DNA from: Novosphingobium sp.
Lineage (GTDB): Bacteria; Pseudomonadota; Alphaproteobacteria; Sphingomonadales; Sphingomonadaceae
Length of the DNA stretch: 64,000 nt
Direction: 5' to 3'
Assembly: GCF_039595395.1 (NCBI RefSeq)
Contig: NZ_JBCNLP010000001.1
Location: 248,001 to 312,000 of the forward strand
Within the stretch, counting starts at the first letter, position 1; each line of letters opens with the position of its first letter. Position numbers and translations under genes: made by a program. The notes under the pieces are model-generated. The model saw nothing but the letters and a program-made list of their open reading frames with translations, was not told the DNA's origin and searched no databases. Below, in pieces: positions 53,649 to 63,723 of this stretch.

Positions 53649-54829
53649 TGTGATTCCAGTGCTTTGGCTATGCGCGCGATGGCGGTTTGAAGGACGGCGT
53701 CGTCGGCGGCGAAGGAGATGCGGAAGCCATCCTGCCCGCCGAAGGCCGATGCGGCGACCACGGCCACGCCATGCTCGAGCAGATGCATGGCCAGCGCATT
53801 GTCGTCACCGAAGCGCGCCATATGGGGCGTGGCGTCCACCATGCAATAGAAGGCGCCGTCGGGCACGGGGGTCGAGAGGCCGGGGATGGCGTTGATCGCG
53901 GCGACCACGGCGTCGCGGCGGGCGCGGAAGCGTTCGCGCCAGTCGAGCAGGAAGTCCTGCGGGCCGGTGAAGGCGGCGACGGCGGCGGCCTGGCTGATGG
54001 TGCAGGCATTGCCGGTGATATGGCTTTGCAGGCGGGTCATGGCGCTGATCAGCCATTGCGGACCGGCGGAGACGCCGATGCGAAAGCCGGTCATGGCATG
54101 GCTCTTCGACACGCCCGAGATGGTGAGGATACGCTCGGCCAGATCGGGGGCGAGGGCCGCCAGCGTGGCATGCGGGCCCTGCCCATAGCGCAGCGGGGCG
54201 TAGATATCGTCGCTCATCACCAGCACGCGGGGGTGGCGGCGCAGCACCTCGGCAAAGCCCAGCAGGTCCTGCGCGCTGTAGGTGGCGCCGGTGGGATTGC
54301 CGGGGCTGTTGAGCAGCAGCCAGCGGGTTTTCGGCGTGATGGCCGCCTCAAGTTGCTCCGCGCTCATGCGGAAGCGGCTGGCGGGGGTGGTGGCGACCTT
54401 CACCACCTCGGCATCGGAGAAATGCACGATTTCGGAGTAGGACACCCACCATGGTGCGGGCACCACCACCTCGTCGCCGGGGTTCAGCGTGGCGGTCAGG
54501 CACAGAAACACCGACTGCTTGCCGCCGGTGGAGACCAGCACCTGAGCGGGCGCCACGGTGATCCCCAGATCGCGCTGGAAATGCAGCGCGGCTGCTTCGC
54601 GCAGTTTCGCGGTGCCTGCCACGGCGGTGTAGCGCGTTTCGCCGGCCAGCATAGCGGCGGTGGCGGCCTCGATCACATGGGGCGGGGTGGGGAAGTCGGG
54701 CTCGCCCACCGAGAGCGAGATGATGTCGGCCCCGGCGGCGCGCAATTCGAAGGCGCGGTCGGTCATCGCATTGGTCTGCGAGGGCTGGATACGGGCCAGG
54801 GCGTTTGAAATCGTCGTATCGGTCATCAT
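53645..54829 (-). CDS. Class I/II aminotransferase (aspartate aminotransferase-like)
   Basis: The 394-residue PLP enzyme has the Asn of LLNSPGNPTGATYS (near 172), DDIYAPL (near 205), the PLP Lys in ISGVSKSHAMTGFRIG (near 235) and the C-terminal Arg in DGFRISFA (near 370). The N-terminus (ISLSVGEPDFPTPPHV) is that of subgroup I-gamma/AspC-like enzymes of alphaproteobacteria. Aspartate or aromatic amino acids are likely substrates. It overlaps pabBC and the pseudouridine synthase gene by 4 bp. Confidence 0.9.
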   Translation of the reverse strand: MMTDTTISNALARIQPSQTNAMTDRAFELRAAGADIISLSVGEPDFPTPPHVIEAATAAMLAGETRYTAVAGTAKLREAAALHFQRDLGITVAPAQVLVSTGGKQSVFLCLTATLNPGDEVVVPAPWWVSYSEIVHFSDAEVVKVATTPASRFRMSAEQLEAAITPKTRWLLLNSPGNPTGATYSAQDLLGFAEVLRRHPRVLVMSDDIYAPLRYGQGPHATLAALAPDLAERILTISGVSKSHAMTGFRIGVSAGPQWLISAMTRLQSHITGNACTISQAAAVAAFTGPQDFLLDWRERFRARRDAVVAAINAIPGLSTPVPDGAFYCMVDATPHMARFGDDNALAMHLLEHGVAVVAASAFGGQDGFRISFAADDAVLQTAIARIAKALESQ

Positions 54830-56727
54830 GAATCCAGAAGTCGGGCGCGCATCAGCCCGCGCAGCCCATTGCCGATCAGGAAGCCTTCCGCAAGGTCATC
54901 GGGGGTGAGATCGGCCTCGCGCGCCTTGCCCTCCTCGATCAGCGAGCGGCGCAGCACGCCGCCCAGCAGGCCATGTGTGGTGGGCGGGGTCAGCAGAACG
55001 CCATCGCGCTCGACGAACAGGTTGGTGAAGCAGCCTTCGGTTACAAGATTGTCTTCACGGACAAAAATCGCCTCCTGGGCGCCTTTCGCGCGCGCCGCTT
55101 TCAGCCCGGCATTGTAGAACCAGCGGTCCGAGGTCTTGTGCGCCAGCCGCCAGTCGGAGGGATCGACCGGCAGGGGCAGCAGGATGCAGCTCACCGGATT
55201 GTCCGCATCGAGCGGCGCGGGCAGGGGCGCCGCCTCCACCGTGGTCGCGCCGCTGCGGCTGAGCGTCAGGCGGATGCGCGAGGGGGTTTCCAGCTCGAAG
55301 CCCAGAGCGTGGATGGCGTTGCGTGCGGCATGGCGGTCGAAGGAAAAGCCCAGCGCGGCGGCGCTGATCTTCAGCCGTTCGAGATGGAATTCGAGCAGCG
55401 CCATGCCCTCCTCGGGGGTAAAGCGCATGGTCTCGATCAGATCGATCTGCGCTGCATGACCCGTTTCAGCATGGACCGGCTGATGCACGAAACCCCCTTT
55501 CACCAGACACTCCCGCCATTCGCTCCAGAGCGCGGAATCGGCCACCACCGCCGATCCCACCCCCAGCACCGCGCGACCATGGCGGGCTGTGGCCGACGGA
55601 GCGCTATCCTCGCCCGTCAGCCGGAGCGTCCGGATTGCCACATTGAAGGCGGCGCGGCCAGTGCGTTCCTTGTTTCGCGCCCCCGGCGCCACGGAAACTG
55701 CCGGATCGATATGGCCGATGGCGCCGCAATAGACACCGCGGGGTGAGGGCTCGACCGCCTCGATCAGTTCCATGGCGCGGATTTTCGGCGCGCCGGTCAC
55801 CGATCCGCAGGGGAAGAGGGCGCGCAGCACATCGATCGGACTGTGATCGGGCAGCAGCCGCGCCTCGATCGCCGAGACCATCTGGTGGACGCTGGGATAG
55901 CTCTCGATGGCGAAGGGCTCGGGCACTTTCACGCTGCCCGGCACGGCGATGCGCGAGAGATCGTTGCGCATCAGATCGAGGATCATCAGATTTTCCGCGC
56001 GATCCTTGGTGCTGCCGGCCAGATCCGCGCGCAGAGCCGCATCGTCCTCGGGCGTGGCGCCACGGGGGCGGGTGCCCTTCATCGGGCGGGCCGTCAGCAA
56101 GCCATCGTCGCAGGTGAAGAACAGCTCGGGCGAGTGGCTCAGCAGCCAGCCGCCGCCATCGAAGATCAGCGCGCCATAGGCCCCGCCGCCCTTGCCGCGC
56201 AGCAACGCATAGAGGGCCAGCGGGTCGCCCTGCCATGGGCCATAGAGCGGAAAGGTGTAATTGGCCTGATAGATGTCGCCATCGGCAATCGCCTGCTTCA
56301 GCCGCGCAAAGCCCCGCGCATAGGCGCCGGGCGAGATGCCGGGCGCCATCGGCCCGATGGTGCTGCGCTCATCACGGGCCTGAGCGGCCAGCCATGCGGG
56401 CACATCCGGCGCGGCGATCTCCTGCCAGCCCACGAAAGCGCCGAACCACAGCAAGGGCCCTTCACCGCCGCTGCGCCTTTGCGTCTGGGCGGCAAGGCGC
56501 GGTTCCAGCGCCAGCCCGGCCTCATAGGCGGCGTAACCGGCCAGCGCCGCGCCCTCCTGTCGCAGCGCCTCCAGCCGGGCGAGGGCGGGGGTGACCTCAT
56601 CCGCGTTGCGGGCGATCACCACCTCATAGGGCTTGCTGTAAAGCCGCGCGGGGCCAGCGCCCTGACTTTTGGCATCGTCGAGCAGAACAAAGGGCGCGTT
56701 GCGGTCGAAGGGCTGATTGGCAGGCAT
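54826..56727 (-). CDS. pabB: Aminodeoxychorismate synthase component I fused to aminodeoxychorismate lyase (PabB-PabC)
   Basis: The 633-residue protein makes 4-aminobenzoate for folate. PabB spans about 1-390: ARPMKGTRPRGATPEDD, AENLMILDLMRNDLSRIA and FPCGSVTGAPKIRAMELIE are the chorismate-binding signatures. PabC spans about 410-633: an aminotransferase class IV fold with PLP region and VTEGCFTNLFVE near 575. The natural fusion carries out two consecutive steps; the glutamine amidotransferase PabA is elsewhere. It is the first gene of a four-gene chain with 4-bp overlaps. Folate link: metF and metH are close by but in another operon. Confidence 0.92.
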   Translation of the reverse strand: MPANQPFDRNAPFVLLDDAKSQGAGPARLYSKPYEVVIARNADEVTPALARLEALRQEGAALAGYAAYEAGLALEPRLAAQTQRRSGGEGPLLWFGAFVGWQEIAAPDVPAWLAAQARDERSTIGPMAPGISPGAYARGFARLKQAIADGDIYQANYTFPLYGPWQGDPLALYALLRGKGGGAYGALIFDGGGWLLSHSPELFFTCDDGLLTARPMKGTRPRGATPEDDAALRADLAGSTKDRAENLMILDLMRNDLSRIAVPGSVKVPEPFAIESYPSVHQMVSAIEARLLPDHSPIDVLRALFPCGSVTGAPKIRAMELIEAVEPSPRGVYCGAIGHIDPAVSVAPGARNKERTGRAAFNVAIRTLRLTGEDSAPSATARHGRAVLGVGSAVVADSALWSEWRECLVKGGFVHQPVHAETGHAAQIDLIETMRFTPEEGMALLEFHLERLKISAAALGFSFDRHAARNAIHALGFELETPSRIRLTLSRSGATTVEAAPLPAPLDADNPVSCILLPLPVDPSDWRLAHKTSDRWFYNAGLKAARAKGAQEAIFVREDNLVTEGCFTNLFVERDGVLLTPPTTHGLLGGVLRRSLIEEGKAREADLTPDDLAEGFLIGNGLRGLMRARLLDS

Positions 56728-56762
56728 GGCGGGCGGCTTCTAGCGGCTCAGAGACTGTTTGG

Positions 56763-56857
56763 AAATCCGACGAAGCCGGATTTGCGGCACCAGCCCGCTC
56801 CCCCACCCGGCCACCCAACGAAAGGATGATATGGGTGGCCGGGTGGGGGAGCGGGCT
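56763..56857. repeat. R2 hairpin element, copy B, in a divergent intergenic region
   Basis: Short hairpin AAATCCG-ACGAAGC-CGGATTT (56763-56783), then GCGGCACC as in copy A, then a perfect 25-bp inverted repeat with arms 56792-56816 and 56833-56857 and a 16-nt loop. The 317-bp gap between pabBC and the M1 peptidase gene holds this element plus promoter-sized DNA; no further gene is seen. Confidence 0.9.
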
Positions 56858-57044
56858 CTCAGGCGCGCCCTGTCCAAAGCGCGATGGTGGCAGGCGATAT
56901 GGGGCGATTATTCACTCGCCATTGCGTAAAGTGGTAATTATGTTTCGCCGCTTTCATGGTTGCGAAGCATCGCTCCGTCGCTTCGCGCTTTTTCCGTTCC
57001 CGTTTCCCAAAGGCGCGCAATCCAGCGCCGGAAAGACGTGTTGC

Positions 57045-59751
57045 ATGGTGCCCCCCGCCTTCAAGATGCCTCTGAAATCCCTGTTGCTGGCCACGACCCT
57101 GAGCGCCGGCACGCTGCTGACCGCCGCCCCCGCGCTGGCCCAGACGGCCGCTCCGGCCTCCGCCGCCGAAGCCCCGCCCGTGCCCACCGGCCGCCTGCCC
57201 GATGCGGTGATCCCCTCGGCCTATCGGCTGGACCTGAAGGTCGATCCCGCGCAGGAGCGTTTCGGCGGCCATGTCGAGATCGACGCCAGCGTCAAGGCCC
57301 CCAGCCGCTTCATCTACATGCACGGCAATGGTCTGGCCGTGAGCAAGGCCACCGTCACCATCGCGGGCAAGAGCTATGTCGCCGACTGGAAGCAGGTCGA
57401 CCCGACCGGCGTGGTGCTGCTCACCTTCCCTCAGCCGGTGCCCGCCGGAAAGGCCACCTTCGCCTTCGATTACGACGCCCCCTTCCATCAGGGCCCGGAC
57501 GGCATGTTCCGCGTGAAGGTCGGCGCCGACTGGTACAGCTGGACCCAGTTCGAATCCATCGATGGCCGCGCCGCCTATCCCGCCTTCGATCAGCCCGGCT
57601 ACAAGCAGCCCTTCACCGTCACGCTGCGCACGCCCAAGGGGCTGGTCGCCGTCACCAATGCGCCCGAGACCTCGGTCACGCAGGAAGGCGGGCTTGATGT
57701 CCACCATTTCGCCGCCAGCGCGCCGCTGCCCACCTATCTGCTGGCGATGATGGTCGGCCCCTTCGCGGTCGCCAAAGGCGAGGTGCCCCCCCACGCCCCA
57801 GCGTGACCATCCGTTGCCGCTGCGCGTCGTCTCGACGAAAGAGAATGCCGACAAGCTGGGCTTCGCGCTGGAAAACTCCAAGCAGATCGTCGCCCATCTG
57901 GAGAACTATTTCGGCCAGAGCTTCCCCTACCCCAAGCTCGACCAGATCTCCGCGCCGATCATGGGCGGGGCGATGGAGAATGCCGGGGCGGACCTCTATC
58001 AGGACAAGCTGCTGATCGTCACCGACAAGGACAGCACCGAGGACAAGCGCGAATTCGGCATGGTCGTCGCGCATGAGCTGGCACACCAGTGGTTCGGCGA
58101 TCTGGTGACCCCCGCCTGGTGGGACGACATCTGGCTGAACGAGAGCTTCGCCAACTGGATGGGCTATCGCATCGGCAATGAGTGGCGGCCCGACCTCAAC
58201 ATCGGCGCCGGCGCGCTGGAGGAAGGCTTTGCGGCGATGAACACCGACGCCCTGCTGGCCGGGCGCCCGATCCATCAGGCGATCACCCGCAACAGCCAGA
58301 TCGATGCGGCCTTCGACAGCATCACCTATGGCAAGGGCGCCCATGTGGTGGCGATGATCGCCGCCTTCATGGGCGACACCAAGTTCCGCGATGGCGTGCG
58401 CGGCTATATGGCGGCGCATCGCTATGGCAATGCCACCAGCGCGCAGTTCTTTGCCGCCATGGCGCAGGCCAGCGGCGACCCGCGCATCCTGCCCGCGCTG
58501 CAGAGCTTCACCGATCAGCAGGGCGTGCCGCTGCTGACCTTCTCGGGCGGCGACGGGCGCTATACCGTAACCCAGAGCCGCTATGCCCGCCTTGGCACGC
58601 AGGCCCCCGCGCAGACATGGGGCGTGCCGCTCTGCATGCGTCGCGGCGATGAGCGTGTGTGCCAGTTGCTCGATACCGTCAGCGGCACGGTGCAGGTCGG
58701 CGGCAGCGGCGTGTTCATGCCCAACGCCGGGGGCACCGGCTATTACCGCTTCGAACTGCCCAAGGCCGATTGGGACGCGCTGATCGCGGGCTCGGCCAGC
58801 CTGACCGGTGGCGAGGGGCTGGCACTGGCCGATTCGCTGCGCGCCAGCTTCCTGGCCGGGCGCTCCAGCGCGACCCAGCTTGCCGATCTGGCCCGCGTCA
58901 TGTCCGCCAACCCCGACAGCTTTGCCGCCGATGCCGCCACGCAGGGGCTGATCCAGCTTCAGGCGATGGACATGTTCGACGACAAGGCGAACAACGCCTA
59001 TCGCCGCTTCCTCGGCCGCATTCTGGCCCCGCAGCTTGAGCGTCAGGGTTTCAACCCCGCGCTCGACGCCTATGCTGGTGAAGATGCCGAAAAGTCGCAG
59101 GCGCGCGTCCAGCTCGTCAGCCAGATGGCCAGCGCCGTGGTCGACCCCGGCGTGATCGGCAAGCTGAACAAGGCCGCCACCGACTGGCTGGGCGGCAACC
59201 CCAAGGCGCTCGACCCGACATGGTACCGCCTCGCCTTCGGCGTCTGGCTGGGCGAACAGGCCAAGGGAAGGGATGGCGGCGTGAGCGCGGCGAAAAACCT
59301 GTTCGAGCGCGCGCTGGCCACGCAGGATTCCAACCTGCGTCCCGCGCTGCTCGGCGCGCTGAGCCTGCCGGGCAAGGCCCCCATCGCCAACTGGATCCTG
59401 AACGAGGCCCGCGACCAGCGCCTGCGCCAGACCGAGCGCATGTCGCTGGTGCTCAACGTCACCAACAACCGCACCACGCATGACATTGGCTACAACTGGG
59501 CCCGCGACCATAGCGACGAACTGCTGAAGGGCTCGGCGGGGATCTTCGTGGCGGCGCGCCTGCCGATCGTGCTGGGCTCCATGTGCTCGGTGGAAGGCGC
59601 CGACGCCATGGCCCGCGACTTCGGCCCCAAGATGGCCGGGCTGAGTGGGCAGCTCGAACTGGATCGCAGCATCGAGCGGGTGCGTTCTTGCGGGGTGTTG
59701 AAGAATGCTCGGGCGAAGGAGGTTTCGAAGGAGATTTCTTCTTTGAAGTAA
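57045..59751 (+). pseudogene. M1-family aminopeptidase (PepN-like), secreted, frame broken by one base
   Basis: The start is probably ATG 57045 after GGAAAG (57066 is possible). A signal peptide ends near APALAQ. The first part (to about residue 248) is in one frame, then a C7 run at 57786-57792 shifts it; with C6 it would read EVPPTPQRDHPLPLRVVST straight into the second part, which continues to 59751. The second part has the M1 exopeptidase motif GGAMENAG and the zinc site HELAHQWFGDL with the distal Glu of WLNESFA. The corrected length of about 900 residues is right for a full M1 enzyme. It should release N-terminal amino acids in the periplasm or outside. The single homopolymer error suggests a sequencing fault. 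Confidence 0.9.
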
Positions 59752-59758
59752 GGATGAA

Positions 59759-59958
59759 AGCAGGGGGCGTTACGCCCCCTGCACCCCCATGACGTCTTCC
59801 GACGCATGGGCGGTGGTGAACGCCACCTGTGCGCAAACGTCCCCCGCGAAGCGGAAAATGATTGCCTGCGGCGCGGTGAGGTCGGGCGCAACGTTCGTGA
59901 GCCACTGCCGCTTCGTCGGAAGACGTCATGGGAGCGCGAGGGGGTAACCCCCTCGCAT
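59759..59958. repeat. R1 element copy 10, between convergent genes
   Basis: Left hairpin GCAGGGGGCG-TTA-CGCCCCCTGC (59760-59782), 8 nt after the peptidase stop. Right hairpin GCGAGGGGG-TAA-CCCCCTCGC (59936-59956), 18 nt past the histidine kinase stop. The interior is short, with weak inner arms. Confidence 0.9.
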
Positions 59959-59974
59959 CTTCCCTTAAAACCTT

Positions 59975-61576
59975 CTACCCAGCCAAAGGCAGCCGCAACT
60001 CGGCCACCAGCCCCAAAATCCCCCCATCCGGCCCAATATGGTTGGCCAGCGCCAGCGTGCCCCCGTGCTGATCCGCAATCGCCCGCGCCAGAGTCAGCCC
60101 CAGCCCCGCCCCGCCGGTATGGGTGTTGCGCGAGGGTTCGCCGCGGGTGAAGGGTTCGAACATCCGCTCGATCTGGCTTTCGGCGATGCCGGGCCCCTGG
60201 TCCTCGATGCGGATCACGGCCCAGCCTGTGCCGTCCGCGTCGTCCTCGCGCCTCAGCGAGACATGGGCCACCGAGCCATAGCGCACCGCATTACCGATAA
60301 GGTTGTGCAGCGCCCGCCGCACCCAGATCGCGCGCAGGGGCAGGACGATGCGCATCGTGTCGTCCAGCTCGACCGGCTCTCCCATATCCTCGTAATCCTC
60401 GACCACCGAGGCGACGAGGGCGGAGAGTTCGTTGGTCTCCAGCGGCTCGCTGGGGCGGCCGACACGGGCAAGGCTGAGGATATCGTCGAGCGAGCGCACG
60501 ATCTCCTCGATGGTCTGGGCCATGCGCAGGCGCTCGGTGTCGTCCTCCACGCATTCGATGCGCACGCGCAGCGCGGCCAGCGGCGTTTTGAGGTCATGGC
60601 CGATGGCGCCCAGCATCACGTCCTTCTCGTTGATGAGGGCGATGATGCGGTCTTCCATGGCGTTTTGCGCCGCGATCAGGCGGCGGATGTCATGCGGGCC
60701 CTGCGGGACCACCTGGTTGGAGGCGACGCGCGTTTCGGCGAATTGCTCCACCTGCGATGTCAGCGCCGCGAGAGGCCGGATGATGCGGCGCAGGATCAGC
60801 GCCATGGTGCCCACCAGCACGAGGTAGATGAACAGCGTCTGCGCCACCAGCGTGAAGGGCAGCCAGGGGTCCTCGGGCGAGACGACCGTGCGCGCCACTA
60901 GCCAGCCGCCACCGGGGCGCGGCACGGCGGCGATCAGCAGGCGGCTGGCCTCCAGCGGCGGGGGATGGGGCAGGTTGACATGACGGCGCATCAGCGCGGC
61001 GCGGCGCTCGATGCGCTGCATCATCATGGGATCCTTCATCAGCGGCCGCTGGCAGACCAGCAGACCGGCAGGATTGACGTCCTGCTCGGTCAGCATGGGG
61101 GAGAGGCGGCGGGCCATCTCGGGCAGGGGCCGGTCGAAGGATTGCAGCGCGAAGTGATCGACGTTTTCGGTGCGGGGGCCGCGCGACACATCCTCGGGCG
61201 GGGGGCCGTGATGATGGTGGCGACGGAAGCGGTGCTCGCCGGCCTCTTCGGGCGTGTCCGGGGTGCCGGGCTTGGCTGGGGTCTTGCTCGCGTCCTTGCT
61301 GCCGGACTTGTCATCGGGCGCCTCGGGCGGGGGAGGCGGTGGCGCGAAATCGTCGTGAGAGGCCATCACCAGCTTGATCGCCAGCGCATGGGTGACCTGT
61401 TCCTCGCGATATTCGGCCTGAGCGCGATAGAGCAGCGCCGCGCCGATCCCCTGCGCCAGCAGCAGCGCCAGCGCCAGCGCGCCCATCACCTGGGCGCGCA
61501 GCGAATGCGGCCACAGCATGGTGAAGATGCGGGCGATCAGGCCGGGGCGGGGGGCAGGTGTTTCGCTGTCGGTCAT
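59975..61576 (-). CDS. Sensor histidine kinase with a His- and Pro-rich periplasmic domain
   Basis: From the ATG at 61576 the protein is 533 residues. Two membrane helices (about 25-50 and 265-290) bound a periplasmic sensor of about 210 residues that contains PPPPPPEAPDD and RFRRHHHHGPPPED. A HAMP domain follows (about 290-340), then HisKA (His in AIGHDLKTPLAALR near 353) and a HATPase domain (N box HNLIGNAVRYG, G boxes DQGPGI and GGAGLGLTLA). It partners the OmpR-type regulator 10 nt upstream. The His cluster suggests metal sensing, inferred. Confidence 0.92.
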   Translation of the reverse strand: MTDSETPAPRPGLIARIFTMLWPHSLRAQVMGALALALLLAQGIGAALLYRAQAEYREEQVTHALAIKLVMASHDDFAPPPPPPEAPDDKSGSKDASKTPAKPGTPDTPEEAGEHRFRRHHHHGPPPEDVSRGPRTENVDHFALQSFDRPLPEMARRLSPMLTEQDVNPAGLLVCQRPLMKDPMMMQRIERRAALMRRHVNLPHPPPLEASRLLIAAVPRPGGGWLVARTVVSPEDPWLPFTLVAQTLFIYLVLVGTMALILRRIIRPLAALTSQVEQFAETRVASNQVVPQGPHDIRRLIAAQNAMEDRIIALINEKDVMLGAIGHDLKTPLAALRVRIECVEDDTERLRMAQTIEEIVRSLDDILSLARVGRPSEPLETNELSALVASVVEDYEDMGEPVELDDTMRIVLPLRAIWVRRALHNLIGNAVRYGSVAHVSLRREDDADGTGWAVIRIEDQGPGIAESQIERMFEPFTRGEPSRNTHTGGAGLGLTLARAIADQHGGTLALANHIGPDGGILGLVAELRLPLAG

Positions 61577-61586
61577 GCCAGTGTCG

Positions 61587-62336
61587 TCACGCGGGGCCGG
61601 AGGGCACCCGGCGCACATCGGCGGCCAGCATATAGCCGCCGCCCCACACCGTCTGGATTACCTGCGGGTTGCGGCTGTCGACCTCGATCTTGCGGCGCAG
61701 GCGGCTGACCTGATTGTCCACCGCGCGGTCGAAGAGATGCGCCTCGCGGCCCTGCACCATGTCGAGCAGGCGGTCGCGGTCCAGCACCTGGCGCGGATGT
61801 TCGAGGAAGGCCATCAGCAGGCGGAACTCCACCGAGGAGATCGCCACGATGGCGCCCTCGGGATCGATCAGCCGGCGCTTGAGCGGGTCGAGGCGCCAGG
61901 CGTCGAAGAGGAAATCCTCATTCTGCGTGGTGTCCACAGCCCCGCGCCCCGAGCGGCGCAGCACGCTGCGGATGCGGGCGACCAGCTCACGCGGTTCGAA
62001 GGGTTTGACGACATAGTCGTCCGCGCCGATCTCCAGCCCGACGATGCGGTCGGTCGCCTCGGATTTGGCGGTGAGGAAGATGGTGGGGATCGCCCGCGAT
62101 TCGGTCAGGTGGCGGCACAGCGACAGGCCGTCCTCGCCGGGCATCATGATGTCGAGCAGGACCAGATCGGGCACGCCCTCGCGCATGATCGCCCGCGCTT
62201 CTGCGGCGCTGGCGGCCTGGCTGACGGTAAAACCCTGCCGCTCCAGATAGGAGGCGAGGGGTTCACGCAGCCCCGGCTCGTCATCGACAAGCAGCAGGCG
62301 TTGGGGGGCGGCGTCCTGGGTCATGCCAGTGGTCAT
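61587..62336 (-). CDS. OmpR-family response regulator
   Basis: From the ATG at 62336 (one at 62324 also fits) the protein is 249 residues. The receiver domain has LLVDDEPGLRE, the phospho-Asp in LVLLDIMMPGEDG (near 60), the Thr in IFLTAKS and the Lys in YVVKPFEP. The C-terminal winged helix shows VSRLRRKIE and VWGGGYML. The gene precedes the histidine kinase and follows the EF-hand gene after an 79-nt gap. Confidence 0.95.
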   Translation of the reverse strand: MTTGMTQDAAPQRLLLVDDEPGLREPLASYLERQGFTVSQAASAAEARAIMREGVPDLVLLDIMMPGEDGLSLCRHLTESRAIPTIFLTAKSEATDRIVGLEIGADDYVVKPFEPRELVARIRSVLRRSGRGAVDTTQNEDFLFDAWRLDPLKRRLIDPEGAIVAISSVEFRLLMAFLEHPRQVLDRDRLLDMVQGREAHLFDRAVDNQVSRLRRKIEVDSRNPQVIQTVWGGGYMLAADVRRVPSGPA

Positions 62337-62415
62337 GGTGCTCTGGTTCACAGCTTTGTCTTCATCAGGCCTGAAAGGTGGACCCTGCGCGGGCCCACCT
62401 GTCAAGGTTTTGCAT

Positions 62416-63240
62416 TCAGGTCAGCGGTGGGGGAGGCGGCGCGTCATGGCCATCAGGACCCCCATCGGGACCTTGGTCGGGACCATGCGGGGGCGGGCCC
62501 CAGCCACGCGGACCTTCACCATCGGGGCCGCCATGGCGCGGGCCGCCCCAGCGGTGATGATGCTCGCCATGGCCGTGGTGGCTGGCGCGCAGCTCCTCGA
62601 AGGTGACCTTGCCGTCGTGATTGGCGTCGGCCTCGTCAAAGCGCTTGAGTTCGGCGGCGATGAAGGCGTCCTTCGTCACCGATCCGGTGTGCTGGGGATC
62701 GGCGTCGTGCAGAAGCTGGAAGACGATCGGCGACATGAAGCCGTGATGGCCGGGGCCCTCGCCGGGGTGACCGCCGCCATGGCCGTCAGGTCCGCGATGG
62801 CCATCGGGACCGGGGTGCTCGCCCGGAGGCGGCGGGGGCGGAGCGCCTTCCGGGCCCTTGGGGGCAGCGCCATCGGGACCGGGATGCCCGGCGCCGGGGT
62901 GGCGTGGCTGTTCATGCGCGGCGATGAACTCGGCCTTGGTCACCGAACCATCGTGATTGGTGTCGAGCCGGTCGAACTCGCGGCTGAGGCGGTCCTCATA
63001 ACGGGCCTTCATATCGGCCTCGTTGAAGACGCCATCCTTGTTGAAATCGAGATGGTCGAAGATTTCCGCGGCGTGAGCCTTCGCCTCGTCACGGGTCAGC
63101 GCGGGGGGCTGGTCGGGGGCGGTCTTGGCGGCGGCGGGCTTGGCCTTCGCCTTGGTGGCCGCCATGGCCGGAGCCGTCGCCAGCATGGATCCCGCCAATG
63201 CCAGCGCGATCATCCGCGAGCGCAGGGTGAATGACGTCAT
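62416..63240 (-). CDS. Secreted EF-hand protein with His/Gly/Pro-rich linkers
   Basis: The 274-residue protein has a signal peptide ending near PAMAA (about residue 28). Four EF-hand loops are visible: DFNKDGVFNEAD, DTNHDGSVTKAE, DPQHTGSVTKDA (lacking some calcium ligands) and DANHDGKVTFEE. A low-complexity linker (about 105-165; rich in Gly, Pro, His and Asp) lies between the pairs, and the last 50 residues are again His/Pro/Gly-rich. It is thus a likely periplasmic calcium and perhaps transition-metal binder. It lies directly upstream of the two-component genes, and the sensor's His-rich domain makes a joint metal-response role plausible. Confidence 0.88.
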   Translation of the reverse strand: MTSFTLRSRMIALALAGSMLATAPAMAATKAKAKPAAAKTAPDQPPALTRDEAKAHAAEIFDHLDFNKDGVFNEADMKARYEDRLSREFDRLDTNHDGSVTKAEFIAAHEQPRHPGAGHPGPDGAAPKGPEGAPPPPPPGEHPGPDGHRGPDGHGGGHPGEGPGHHGFMSPIVFQLLHDADPQHTGSVTKDAFIAAELKRFDEADANHDGKVTFEELRASHHGHGEHHHRWGGPRHGGPDGEGPRGWGPPPHGPDQGPDGGPDGHDAPPPPPLT

Positions 63241-63454
63241 CAGTGCGATCCTTCTTCAATGCCCCCATTGCGCAGGAATATGGTGAAAGCCGCGCGGCCC
63301 ATAAGCTCTATTTGGAGGGGGGATGAGAACCGACAGAACCGCGTGACTTTCGATGACCTGTGTAGATCGCGTCTGTCGCGGGTTTATGCCGGAGATGGGG
63401 GTTTTTGTCGCCAATTGTCGCTTTTTGGGCGGGAAGGAGGAGGGAGGAAGGAAG
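63241..63454. other. Upstream region of the EF-hand gene
   Basis: About 214 bp of promoter-sized DNA with a repeated TTGTCGC heptamer near 63407-63423 and no convincing gene. AAGGAT before the EF-hand ATG is its ribosome binding site. An R1 element follows, completing the gap to the cupin gene. Confidence 0.5.
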
Positions 63455-63720
63455 ATGCGAGGGGGAAGTCCTTGTTGGTCGCATTCCTCAAGAGGAATGC
63501 TCCGGGCCCTCGCGCTCCCATAACGTCTTCCGACGATAGGGCGGTGGTGCACGATCCTGGTGCCCAACCTCTCTACCTGCACGGCATGGCGCCGCAGGCA
63601 GGCGAAATCAGGGCGCTACCCTGTCCTTGAAAGCCTGCGGCGCCGCAATCTGGGCGCAAGGCCGAACCCGGTGCGCAACGCAGACATTAAAGGGAGCGCG
63701 AGGGTGTAACACCCTCGCAT
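63455..63720. repeat. R1 element copy 11 (forward, long-loop variant)
   Basis: The left end is GCGAGGGGG at 63457 with its partner CCCTCGC about 45 nt later; the loop contains GCATTCCTC-AA-GAGGAATGC. The right hairpin is GCGAGGGTG-TAA-CACCCTCGC (63698-63718), a compensated variant of the standard stem, 5 nt from the cupin stop codon. Inner arms GCCGCAGGC / GCCTGCGGC are present. Confidence 0.9.
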
Positions 63721-63723
63721 CAT

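Noticed and set aside
57780..57820. Programmed ribosomal frameshift in the M1 peptidase.
   Set aside because: C7 alone is not a typical slippery site, no downstream structure or stimulatory element was evident, and M1 enzymes are not known to use this. A one-base sequence error is simpler.
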